64,000 nucleotides of DNA from contig JAHLKH010000018.1 in NCBI GenBank assembly GCA_025526915.1, positions 142,857 to 206,856 on the forward strand, given 5' to 3'. The notes under the pieces were generated by a model. The model worked only from the letters and a program-made list of their open reading frames with translations, was not told where the DNA came from and searched no databases. A program made the position numbers and the translations under genes. This DNA is from Entophlyctis helioformis (lineage: Eukaryota; Chytridiomycota; Chytridiomycetes; Chytridiales; Chytriomycetaceae). Of this stretch, positions 47,948 through 58,159 are shown piece by piece. Position 1 is the stretch's first letter. Every line of letters begins with the position of its first letter.

Positions 47948-48515
47948 CTGGGCAGTGGTAGTGGTAGTGGTGGTTGTGGTAGGCGGCGGGGTGCCTGTGC
48001 AGGGCAGCGGTAATAGGTGCGTGTGAGTGCGCGTCTCGCTAACCCACGACCGCTGCCATTGCGTCCGTGGTGACGGTAGCCGACGGCAGCCGACGGCAGC
48101 CGCTCAGATACGGCGGGCGGGCGGCCACGGGCAGACAGACAGGCGCTTGCACCGACACACCTTACTCTGCAGGGAAACCACCGACGATCGGCGAATCTGG
48201 CGTAAATGCGGCGCTTTGCAATCCGCCGCCGGCCCGCACTTACTGTCACAATCAAATACGAACTGCATCCCGTTAACGAGGGGTAGGCAATAGGGCGAGG
48301 GAATGCCGGCAAACCGCCGGCAAATGGCCGACATTCAAACAATTACCAAGCGTTTTGGAATTGGATTCGACCCAAGAAGCGTCGTATGAAAGCAAGCACA
48401 TCACACGATGGAAGGTTCGAGTCAGCAACGAGCATGCGACGACAGGCGGGCGATGCACACCAACGAGATGCTCACCTTGCACCATTGTTTGAATAATGAT
48501 GTGATAAGTGACCCG
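47948..48515. other. Non-coding interval at the left edge of the accessory island
   Basis: A 568-bp stretch between the TMEM135-like start and the Fanzor stop. No credible coding frame was found. It holds GGTAGTGGTAGTGG repeats (47950-47985), GACGGCAGCC repeats (48075-48105), the GCCGGCAAA double repeat (48305-48327) and an AT-richer segment (48335-48370). The last two lie where a Fanzor guide-RNA region or element end would be expected, but no terminal repeat pair was demonstrated. Confidence 0.45.
48305..48327. repeat. GCCGGCAAA-type double repeat with hairpin potential
   Basis: Two copies of GCCGGCAAA separated by two bases. Each GCCGGC is a perfect palindrome, so the pair can also fold as a short stem with a 5-nt loop. 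It lies about 190 bp beyond the Fanzor stop codon. Confidence 0.5.
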
Positions 48516-50408
48516 TTAGGTCGATCGGGAGGTGCCCCGATTCAAAGTGTTGGTGGTGGTGCTGGAAGTCAGAGCATGTGGAGTGGCACTTGACTTGCTG
48601 GCACGCTGTCTGCGTGTTGGACGCTGCTGGTCGACAGGCGGATCCGGTGCTGGAGGCAGCTGGACGACAGGCGGATCCGGTGCTGGACGCCGCTTGATGG
48701 CACGTCTTGGGCGCTGCTGGTCGACCGTCGGATCTGGTTCTAGACGTCGCTTGATGGCGTGTCTAGAACGCTGCTGGACGACAGGCGGATCTGGTGCTGG
48801 AGGCTGCTGATCAACAGGCAGATCGACTGGCGTGTGTGTCAAGTAGAGCAGCCGTTGTCCAAAAAGCAGATGCTCCAGTGCGACCATTCCGATGTTGGTG
48901 GCTCCAAGCACATCGCGGTGGTAGACAGTCTTGCATGGTATGCACTCGTAGCGTCGCAGGTTGGTGCGGTTCTCGTATGGGATACGCTGCTTGCACTGCG
49001 GGCACATCTGGCTGGTCAGGTTCTCGTTGCAGCGGTAGATCTGTGTGTGTGTGTGTGTGTGTGTGTGTGGTCAGTTGGTGCACAGATGGATGGATGGATG
49101 GATGGCGTGGCATCAGACGCACATAGGCATATCCAGACGACCGCAGATGCCTGATGAGAAACTTCTCAAACACAGCGTGCCGGCCACCTTGACCTGTAAA
49201 GTCAATGCCAAATGCCCACACAACGGGAATGTCCTTCTCAGGGTTGCTGACAGGGAGGCCTTGAGATGCACGAGATGCGCGATATCTAGTCTTCGATCCT
49301 GCCAGCTTCATGATGCCCTCAAGAGCCTGTCCGCGATCAGACGTGCGGCTGCTGCACATGGCAAACCGCTTGTCCTTGACCTTCTGTGGAATGCCATGTC
49401 ATGCCATGCCATCCAGTGTGATCAGCAGGCAATCAAGCAGTATGGCGGCCATGTCAATGGGCATCCAGAAACAGAGAAAACGTACCCGTGCATTCAGGAA
49501 TGGCGTGCAGTATGCATGGCAGCGCAGATCCCAAAAGGCTCTCTCGCCTGCTGTGGCGTTTGGATCGGCATGCTTTGCTGTCTTGAATGCAATGGCCTCG
49601 TGGACGTCGGACGCCTTGGCATATCGATTGTTGAGCCTGGCACAAGAGGCGGGCACTGTGAGTTGATCTGGTCAAGAGTGCACGTGGCAGAGTCATTGCA
49701 TGCATACCACCGCTGAAGGTCACGCTCAGCATGAAATACGCCAGACGAGAGCACATAGTTGGACTCGAGCTTATACGAAAAGTCCCTAAGGTCGACCAAC
49801 ATGCTGGACGCGCCATACAGGTACCGCTCGCCCCAATCAAAGCTGACAACGCGAACAAAGTCCTTGTCGGCGAGCAGCTTGTCGGCATCAGCAACATCGG
49901 GCAGTCGCTGCGAGGCGTAAAAGTTGCACTTGACCTGTCATGCCATGGCATGAGTGAGGAATGTGCAATGCATGTGCACCAATGCGCGAGGTTGGCATGC
50001 AAGTGACTTACAGGATTGGGCGTGTATGGCTTGGTGGCTGATGAGTCGGCTGGATCGGCAGCTGTGGATGGCATGTCAGTTGGTGTGGTCAACAAGTGCT
50101 CGTCTGGATTGGCACAGCAACTCACATTCGCCATCCAAGCCATCATCCAAGCCATCATCCAAGTCATCGTCATCCAAGTCATCATCCAAGTCATCGTCAT
50201 CCAAGTCATCATCATCCTCAATGTGACTGAACTGCTCGTCTGAAGTCGCCGCGTTGGGACCTGCAGAGCAAGGCAGTGGTCAGAATCAATGCGTGCACCA
50301 CAGCATCCAAGCACGCCACATACTGCGAGGTGACTTTGGACGGTTTGTGCGAAACTCCAGAACAGTTTGAAAGACACTCTTCCCGTCGGTCTTGATGCTG
50401 CCAAATCT
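48516..50408 (-). pseudogene. Fanzor-like (eukaryotic TnpB-family) RuvC nuclease, 3' part, separated from its 5' part by a copia insertion
   Basis: The spliced reading continues from the 5' part as FGSIKTDGKSVFQTVLEFRT. An exon with an aspartate-rich run (50110-50222) follows, then RVVSFDWGERYLYGA, whose Asp (49836-49838) fits RuvC-I. The next block reads ARLNNRYAKASDVHEAIAF after a probable intron near 49660-49730. Then come KVKDKRFAMCSSRTSD, VVWAFGIDFTGQGG, an intron containing a CA/TG microsatellite, and CNENLTSQMCPQC. The zinc ribbon closes with CIPC before HRDVLGATNI, the RuvC-III motif (Asp 48912-48914). These features in this order define TnpB/Fanzor. A tail of Pro/Gln repeats with AIKRR basic clusters ends at 48516. 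Introns rule out bacterial contamination. The gene is broken because its N-terminal exons lie beyond the retrotransposon. Confidence 0.85.
48615..48830 (-). repeat. Tandem degenerate repeats coding the Fanzor C-terminal tail
   Basis: Imperfect units of about 60-75 bp (CTGCTGGTCGACAGGCGGAT-like) encode repeated PAPDPPV-QQ blocks alternating with basic AIKRR or TRRQR. The basic clusters are candidate nuclear-localisation signals. Confidence 0.65.
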
Positions 50409-50870
50409 TGTCAAAGGTAGGTACGTACGGGTTGCTGATCCAGGAACCAGGAGCTCGGGAAGTGGGTGATCTGCTTGAGAGACGACGAGAGAAGCGAGAT
50501 TCAATGAGTTGAAGATTGAAATGTGACGGTTGGGATGTTATTGAGAGTAGAGCTAGAACTGCCAGCTTTTATAGCCGAGCAGCAAAGAAAAGTGAGAGAG
50601 TCACATGGAGACACAGAGTGGTAGGATGGGCGAATCAGAGAGAGGGAAGAGAGCATGCAGGTGAACGTGCTGCATGTGGGAGAGTGATTGGTGTGTGTGT
50701 GGAGGATCGAGGACCAGTGGATTGAGAGTGTGCGATGGAGAGTGGAGAGTGTGTGATGGTGGTTTCTTGACTGGTGCACGTGAAAGTACGCCTCTGCATG
50801 AGTAATGCGCGTGCGGCGAAACTGGCTTGTCCGCCCGTCATATGAACCAGAAATGACGCGTCGTCCAACA
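50409..50870 (-). repeat. copia LTR (3' LTR in element orientation)
   Basis: 462 bp, starting TGTCAAAGG and ending TCCAACA on the plus strand. It reads identically to 53861-54322 in every stretch compared. An internal AGCTTTTATAGCC (about 50566-50578) may be promoter-like. Confidence 0.95.
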
Positions 50871-50890
50871 CCCCCCCTCGAACGTGGTCG

Positions 50891-53213
50891 TCAGTCCTTG
50901 AGGCGCAGATGCTCGCGAAGACTGATGAACGCGGGCGTCTTGACGCACTTGGTGAAGATGTCGGCGACCTGATTGTCGGTGCGGACGTAGGCCATCTTGA
51001 TCAGACCCTTGGCATTGTCAGCGTAGCCGAGCATGACACATTCCATGGCGCGAGGCTGGAGCTTGTTGTTGGAGCCGTCAATGATCGTGGCGTGGGCAAG
51101 ACAGCCGATGGCGCGAAGACGATCGTAGTTGGGCGAGCGGCCGTGGTAGAGGTTGAACGGGACGCGGCCGTTGAGAGATGAGTGAGGCAGTAGGTTCTGC
51201 ACAGTCACGACCGTGCGGGCGATCTCGGCCCAGAGCGATGGAGGCAGGCCAGAGTCGATCAGGATCGTGCGCACCGCGTCAAAGACAGTGCGGTTCTTGC
51301 GCTCAACGACGCCGTTTTGCTGGGGCGAGTAGCCAACGGTGTTCTCTTGGTGGATGCCAACCGAGGCGTAAAACTCCTTGAGGTTGTTTGACTGGAACTC
51401 GCCACCGAGGTCGGATCGGACGCGCTTGACTGGGCATTCGTGAAGCACCTCCGCTGCCTTGATGAGCTTGGGCAGGGCGGTCGACACGTCCGACTTGTGC
51501 GCGAGTGGAACGAGAGTCGTGAAACGCGAGAAGTCATCAATGGCGAGCATGTAGAAGCGCGCGCCGCCCTTTGATGTGACTGGCTCTGGACCGCCGAGAT
51601 CAACATGGAGCAGCTCGTTGACTTTGGTGGTCTTGGATGACGACTTCTGCGGGAAAGGGAGACGTGGTGCCTTGCCGAGAGAGCACGAGAAGCATGACAG
51701 TCCGCCGGCGTTGGAAGGAAGATGAACGGCGGGCTCAGAGGCTGACAGACGCCGGATGCCGTCGAGATGAAAGTGGCAGAGACGGGCGTGCAGAGTCTCG
51801 ATTGATGCGGACGCGTGTGGCTTGGCACGTGCGACGGTCGCCAGGGCAGTCGACCCCTTGGAGAATGGAACAACCGTGCACTCGATGACGTTGAGATGGC
51901 CTTCTGTCTTGGCCTTGATGATGTCAACATCCTTGCACGTGATCTTGAACGCGGAGGCGTCGATGGAGGCGCTACAACCGCTGGCAATGAGCTTGTTGAC
52001 TGAGACCAGATTGAATCGTGCAGATGGACAGAGAAGGACGTCGGACAGCTTGACGACTTGGGTGCCGTTATCGATGGTGCACTCGAGGATCAGAGAACCG
52101 GTGTGCGAGACTGGAATGGTGGTGCCGTCAAATGAGGTGATGTGGCGCGAGGTACCGGCCGGGACTGGAGTCAGATCATGGAGCCATTCCTTGCGACAGA
52201 CAATGTGCGACGTTGCACCAGTGTCCGCGATGAGTTCCGACGAATGACTGCGAGAGCTGTCGGATACGGCAAAGCTGTGATCGACCATGACGTTGACGTT
52301 CCCCTGGCGATTGCCGTGTTGGCGACTCTGAGAGCGAGTGTAGGGCCTCGAATTGCCTCTGGCGCGTGGACTGTTCCTGGTGTCTGGTGCGGCGCCACTT
52401 CTGCAGTCCTTGGAGAAATGCGAACCGAGCTTGTGGCATGACTTGCAGTGAATCACCGGATTGCCGTCCTCAAAGCGACTGATGATCTGATCGTAGACGG
52501 GGTCGGACAGAGGCGATGCTTGGCCGGTGGAAGCGACGGCGGCGAAGGCAACTGCTCCACTGGACGACGCGGCGCCAACTCTTGGCAGGGAGCCGGACGC
52601 CATCATGACTCTTTCCGCGTTCTCGAGGAAGTTCCGCAGGAGAGAGACTTGGGTCGGAGCGATGGCTAGGACTTGACCCCATGCTGTGATTCTGGAAGCG
52701 GTGATCTTGCTGACGACCATGGTGCACCAGACCGGATCTTGGTAGACGATCTGGGCGGCATGTAGCTTGCGCCGGGCGTGCTCCATCTCCGAGTAAAAAT
52801 GGGCGATTCCGAGTTCCGTTGTGTAGCTGACGGATTGGTAATGCTCCTGGGCTGCAATGTGGTCGTGGATCGTCATGCAGGCTTCCTTGAGGTCAATCCA
52901 TGCTTGATACATCGGCTTGACGTGCGAGTTCATGTCGAGAATGATGTCGCCAAACAGTTTGGGGTTGACCGAGAGGGAGAGGTAGTTTCGCAGCTTGTCA
53001 TGGATGATAGTGTTCGCCGATGTCTCGGGGATCTCGTTCGGATTGGTTGAGTTGGCACTTCCGAGAGGCTTGACAAGGAAGTCCTCGCCACTGATGGCTC
53101 GAGCTGCGACGAGAAAAGAGTCCGAGAACTGCGCGTAGTCCTCCTTCTTGGCCAGGCGAAAGATGGCTGTGCCATGTGGGAATGCGGCATATGGAACTGA
53201 CGACGAGTTCATA
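50891..53213 (-). CDS. copia Gag-protease-integrase polyprotein, RT/RNase H missing
   Basis: Likely start MNSSSVPYAAF at 53213; the frame is also open upstream into the leader and LTR. In order: Gag (KKEDYAQFSDSFLVAARA, YQAWIDLKEACMTIHD); a zinc knuckle (CKSCHKLGSHFSKDC, one residue longer than the usual C-x2-C-x4-H-x4-C); an aspartic protease with LIADTGATSH; a GAG-pre-integrase region (LHARLCHFHLDG, CFSCSLGKAPRLPF); and an integrase with the D,D,E residues in LLHVDLGG, LAIDDFSRF and PQQNGVVERKNRTV. After MECVMLGYADNAKG the frame continues straight into LIKMAYVRTDNQVADIFTK, normally the RNase H C-terminus. So the reverse transcriptase and most of RNase H were removed without breaking the frame. 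The copy cannot reverse-transcribe itself and would depend on enzyme from another copy. Confidence 0.9.
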
Positions 53214-53860
53214 GCGGCGAAGGAGACTGTTGCGAGCGGCTTTGAAGGATTGCCGGGACGATGGGCGCTGACAGATCGGAGTCTGCAGATTGCGGGCGTG
53301 AGGCGAACCGGCGACAGACACGGCGGCAAAGAAGTGGGCGATCGCTGGTCAGATGGAGTGCTGGATGGCGGCAGGACACTCGGGACCGATACGATGCAAG
53401 TGGAACATACCGAGAAGTGGGTGATCAGTAATGTATCCACTGGGTCTGCGGCCGAGAAGATGCCGAGCAGGGGTGCGCAGTCTATGGCCGACAAATGGCC
53501 AGAAAGAGCATGCGACCATCGGTCGTGAGGCGACGAGATCCCGAACGAACCAAGAAGGTGGTTGGGACCAGATCGACCACAACCAGACGATGGGACAACA
53601 TCACAGTCCGGGCAGGGAACAGTGCGAGTGTCAACCATCGTGCCATTATGCCAGAACATCCACCGGACAGGGTGATGGGAGGCCACAACGGCATGGCGAT
53701 CGCGAGCCGGGATCAACAGTGCTCCGTTGCAGGCGAACATGACCACGGCCATCACGAACGTGTGGATCATGGGTGCGACAGGCAGCAACTGTGATAACAG
53801 GCAGGCGAGCAAAGGGGAGCCCAAGGGACTGGGAACCAGCACAGGTTTGTGCTGATAACG

Positions 53861-54322
53861 TGTCAAAGGTAGGTACGTACGGGTTGCTGATCCAGGAACC
53901 AGGAGCTCGGGAAGTGGGTGATCTGCTTGAGAGACGACGAGAGAAGCGAGATTCAATGAGTTGAAGATTGAAATGTGACGGTTGGGATGTTATTGAGAGT
54001 AGAGCTAGAACTGCCAGCTTTTATAGCCGAGCAGCAAAGAAAAGTGAGAGAGTCACATGGAGACACAGAGTGGTAGGATGGGCGAATCAGAGAGAGGGAA
54101 GAGAGCATGCAGGTGAACGTGCTGCATGTGGGAGAGTGATTGGTGTGTGTGTGGAGGATCGAGGACCAGTGGATTGAGAGTGTGCGATGGAGAGTGGAGA
54201 GTGTGTGATGGTGGTTTCTTGACTGGTGCACGTGAAAGTACGCCTCTGCATGAGTAATGCGCGTGCGGCGAAACTGGCTTGTCCGCCCGTCATATGAACC
54301 AGAAATGACGCGTCGTCCAACA
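53861..54322 (-). repeat. copia LTR (5' LTR in element orientation)
   Basis: 462 bp, apparently identical to 50409-50870, followed by the right copy of the AATCT target duplication. Confidence 0.95.
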
Positions 54323-57300
54323 AATCTGACCGACTTGGTTGGTAGCACTTGAGGAAGAGCATCAACCTCGGCCTTGATCACGTCCACCGACTGCTTGTCG
54401 TCCAGTTGAAGATCGTCAGCCTTGGCTTCTTGTGTCACATCAGGAGTTGCTCCGGCCTCTTCCACGGTGTCGGCTGGGTCAATCTGCAACTTGGCCTGTG
54501 CTGGCGTTTGATAGCGCCGTGTATCGGAGGCGAGTCCAGGGAGGAGGAGATCCATGACGCACAGCTCGTCACTTGAACTGAACGCCTTCTCGATCTTGTC
54601 ATTGGGCAATGCAAGCTCCGAGTCTTTCCAGTTAAGCTTTTTGAGAAGCCAGCCAGGATCTTTGAGAAGAGTGGATTGTTAGCATCAAATCATAAAAAGA
54701 TGGCATAGACAGGCAGTGTGACTGACTTATGGCAGCAAGAAGCTCCGATCTCAATGCTCGCAAGACGGGATCTTGTGACTTGCTGATGTGATCCCTTTTC
54801 AGCCCCATAACCGCCCAGAAGAGGACGGTCTCGGTGATCAGAACAAAGGGATCACGACTTGCCGCTTGAGGACAGAGCTTGATGCTCTCTCTTCCAGCGA
54901 GATCGCGCAGCTGCTTGAAGCGTCCAACAGTCGACAGCGACATGTTGCGTATGATGGCCACGAGCTTGTGCAATGCTGGCGGGGTCACAACAGTGCTCTT
55001 TTTCCCTGCGGCGTCCTTGGCGGCCGGCTTCTTGCCGCGTGCCTTCTTGGTCGCGCCGCTCTTGTCAGTGGCCGACGATGAGCCTGACTGGCCTCTCTTG
55101 TTGCTTGGCGCAGGAGGGGTGGTGTCAAGATCAGCCGACGATGGGTTTGGCGCTGCACTCTTGCGCCTTGCTCTCTTGGGTTTCGTCGGGCTTGACGCGG
55201 CGTCCTCAGTGCTTGACGCCACATTCGTTTGTCTCCCTCTCTTGGCCGCCGATGGTCTTGGCGCGGTGTCCTTGGCAGCAGCAGCCTTGGCGGCATCGGC
55301 TTCCTCGAACAGGGATTGAACCAACTCTTTCGCCTGCTCGCGAGACATTCCGGGAGCAAGCTTGATGGCTGCACCAACCGCCAGGTCGAATTGATTTCCA
55401 ATGTAGTGCCGCGCGAGTATGGTGCTCACCTCTCTGGCAAGGTTGTTGAAGATGTCGCTAGTTGCGCTCCCACAGAGAGTGTCGTCCAGGCGGTATGGTA
55501 GAGCTGCCTGATACGTGACGTCCTGTTGCATGTCCGTCTGGATTGTGTCGGCCTGCTGCGCGCCATTCTTGTCCGCGTACATCTTGTCCGCACTGGCCTG
55601 CACCATCCCGCGCGTCCATGCACGGTGGATCATCAACTGCATGACAGTGACAACCCATGCATTGATCGTGTCCATGTCATGCTGCGGCTTGGCCATCTCC
55701 TTGCCGGTGAAAATGTTTGAAAGGTGGCGAAAGATGCAGGCCACGGTTGTCTCACCACCCGAGGTGCTGTTGATGAGTGCCGTGAACAGCTGGTTGGATG
55801 TCGGCACTGTTGGTGCTGCTGCTGCAGGCTGCTCAGGCTGATTGGGCTGCTTGTGCAGACAGATCTCGAGTCTTGTACCCGTCGCCAGTTGCACCAGATG
55901 GCCATACCGAGGCTCCTTGCTCTTGTGATTGTACAAACTCGAGCCGTACATGAGGCGGGCAGTGACGTCCTTTCCGAGGGTGAATCGACCCGAGAAGAGC
56001 TCCGCCTTGGTCACGCCGCCGAGGCCGTCGATGCTGGCATGGTCGCCGAGGTCGTCGATGCCATTGAAGTCCAGGTCCAAGAAACAATACCGCGTCGTCT
56101 TGCCATCAAGCCACTTGTAGACGTGGTACTTGGGCGGGAGCAGGGCATCCGCGTCGAGATCGAGTAGCTCTTCGACGATGGCGCCAATCACGACGAACCC
56201 AGCATGCCGAAGACCAACGATGAATGAGTACACCTTTACGAATGTGTCCTCGATGATCAGACGCCGCGTCCATTTCTTTGGCGTCTTCCTGGCTTCGATG
56301 CCATAGACCTTGGCACTTCCTGGATTGCCCGACAACATTTTCTGCACACCACGCCAACCTCTGAGTCAGTCCATGCAAAGTCATGCATGCAGGCAGAATG
56401 GCAATCCTAAATCGTACCTCAAGCAGCACTCTCGCGCCATGATGATCAGGTTCGTCCACAGCAGGCTGATCTGGCGCATCCACAGCAGGTTGATTGGTTG
56501 CTTGCTCTGCCGTTTGTTGATCATTGCTGCCGATCGCCGCAGAGAGGGACATGAGTGGCCCTGTAACAGTGCGACCCAGTTTTCGAATCAGCAGATGTAG
56601 TGCCCATCGTGAGCGACGCACGATTCTGCCAAAACACGCATGTCAGCAAGAGTACTCAAGGCAAATGGCACAGCATACATCACTTACCCCTGTCTCGAGC
56701 CACCAGGCAAACTACTACGGGCAAACCGGCTTGACTTTCCCTTGTTGGCCTTGATGGCCTTCAGTGTTGCGGCCTTTGCAGCTTGCAATGCGCTACTCTT
56801 CATGAGCGCGGCCTCCTGCTTCTTTGTGAATTGAAGTCGTGGCTGTGGAGGTTGGATGCAGCATGAGCAATGCATTCCGAGTGCACACAATGCATATGCA
56901 AGCACCAATGGTACATCAGAACTAACCGTCGTCTTGGTGTCTAAATGTCGATTGAGAGAAAAGACCACGGGCTGTACTTCTTCTGCCTGAGCGTCAACAG
57001 ATGGCTGTGGTCGCTTACGCCGCTTGCGCCGCTTTGGAGGCCGAGCCTCCTGCCAATTGGAGAAATGAGTGATCGTGACAAGTCAGTACATGCCCACACA
57101 GACAGTCAAGATGAAGACGCACCGAGGCTTCCTTGATGATCGACTCTAGCAGTTTGATGGCCTCATTCAGCTGCTCGACAAGTGTCACTGATTCGCCATC
57201 CGTGCGAGATTTCAGGTTGTTCAGCCGTTCGGTGGCCTTTCTGTGGATCTTGGCCAAGGATTTCTGGGGATCGTCCTGCTTGATGACCTTGCCTTTCTGC

Positions 57301-57915
57301 TTGCCTTTCTGCTTGGGCTTTTGCTTGCCTTTCTGCGTGCCTGGCTGCGTTATTGGTTCTTGAGTATCACATTCAGCATAGAAGGTGTTGTCAGTACATG
57401 GCGTCGAGTCATTCCAATGCAAGCCAAACGTACGTGGAGTTGAAATATCCTGAAAGGATACACAGCAAGGATTCACAATTTTGCCCAGCTGCACCTTCAT
57501 CCTCCGAGCGGCACCCTGTCCGATGCACAGCGGATTGAGTTAGACAGTTCAAGGTGAGAGATGCACATGCATCCAAGTCATGCTGCAACGTACATGTGTG
57601 TCCCAAACAAGCCGATCAAGTCGACCAAGCTCTGCGCGTACTGTCGGTAAAAGGGATTGCTCACGGACAAGCTCCAACAGCTGCGCACTTGCTGTCCTGC
57701 TGATCTTGGCTAGAATATCTCGGCCCGCGACTCCATCGGGGTTGCGAGCGAGGTAACCTGGCACGTGCTTGACAATGCAGTCGAATGCAATCGGACATCG
57801 CTTGACCTCGTAAAAAGTTGTGGCCATTTCACCGTTGTTGACAATCTTGTCGAGGTGCCCGTCGATATCCTTCTGCGTCAGGTGCACAATGTCGGAATCA
57901 GGATTGCGTTCTTGC
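54323..57915 (-). pseudogene. 5' exons of the copia-interrupted Fanzor gene (unassigned N-terminal region)
   Basis: A minus-strand series of exons leads into the insertion point. About 57.55-57.91 kb reads WQERNPDSDIVHLTQKDID and FYEVKRCPIAFDCIVKHVPG. About 57.13-57.51 kb carries GKQKPKQKGKQKGKV and a helical EQLNEAIKLLESIIKEA. About 56.94-57.07 kb has a nuclear-signal-like KRRKRRKRP. Next comes a Lys/Ala-rich exon near 56.7-56.85 kb, then a long exon, 54.73-56.35 kb, with GIEARKTPKKWTRRLIIEDT, RYCFLDLDFNGIDDLGD and a basic Ser/Ala/Lys linker. The last exon runs NPGWLLKKLNWKDSELALPN to LPQVLPTKSVRF, where AATCT and the LTR interrupt it. Removing the element gives RF-GSIKTDGK in frame, which ties these exons to the RuvC part. 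No domain was recognised here. Whether the first exons belong to this gene or to the upstream FEN1-like gene is open. Confidence 0.65.
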
Positions 57916-58159
57916 CACTTGGAGTGTACAAGGAGGCAGCCAGCAGATGAGCATCTGCACCATGATGCATTGATGACATCAAAGACAGGAACGCAGAGTC
58001 AGCAATGTGAGAGACTTCAAGAGATCGCATGCATGCGTACCTTGGTTGAGCCGCGGCGGTCGTGTTGGCAGCCTGGCTGCTGTCATTGCCACGCAGCAAT
58101 GGATGGTCAGTATGGTGCTATGCATGCAAATGCATCTACAGTGCCACGTGCTTGGCCAG

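Larger units (their letters stand above)
50409..54322 (-). mobile_element. Ty1/copia LTR retrotransposon, recent insertion, reverse transcriptase deleted
   Basis: A 3,914-bp element in the same orientation as the gene it interrupts. It is bounded by 462-bp LTRs (TGTCAAAGG...CGTCCAACA, with TG...CA ends) and flanked by a perfect 5-bp duplication, AATCT (50404-50408 and 54323-54327). Just inside the 3' LTR on the coding strand is a polypurine tract (GAGGGGGGG at 50871-50879). Just inside the 5' LTR is a candidate primer site, CGTTATCAGCAC (53849-53860), resembling initiator-Met-tRNA primer sites. The LTRs look identical by eye, so the insertion is recent. Internal coding is one long frame for Gag, protease and integrase that jumps to the very end of RNase H. 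The length is about 1-1.5 kb short of a complete copia element. Confidence 0.95.

Noticed and set aside
48516..49007. Bacterial IS605 OrfB contamination
   Set aside because: The zinc-ribbon exon is joined through a GT...AG intron to the rest of the nuclease, and the flanks are fungal genes. So it is a eukaryotic Fanzor.
50516..50725. Identical small open frames at 50516-50725 and 53968-54177
   Set aside because: They are the same stretch of the two LTRs and do not represent genes.
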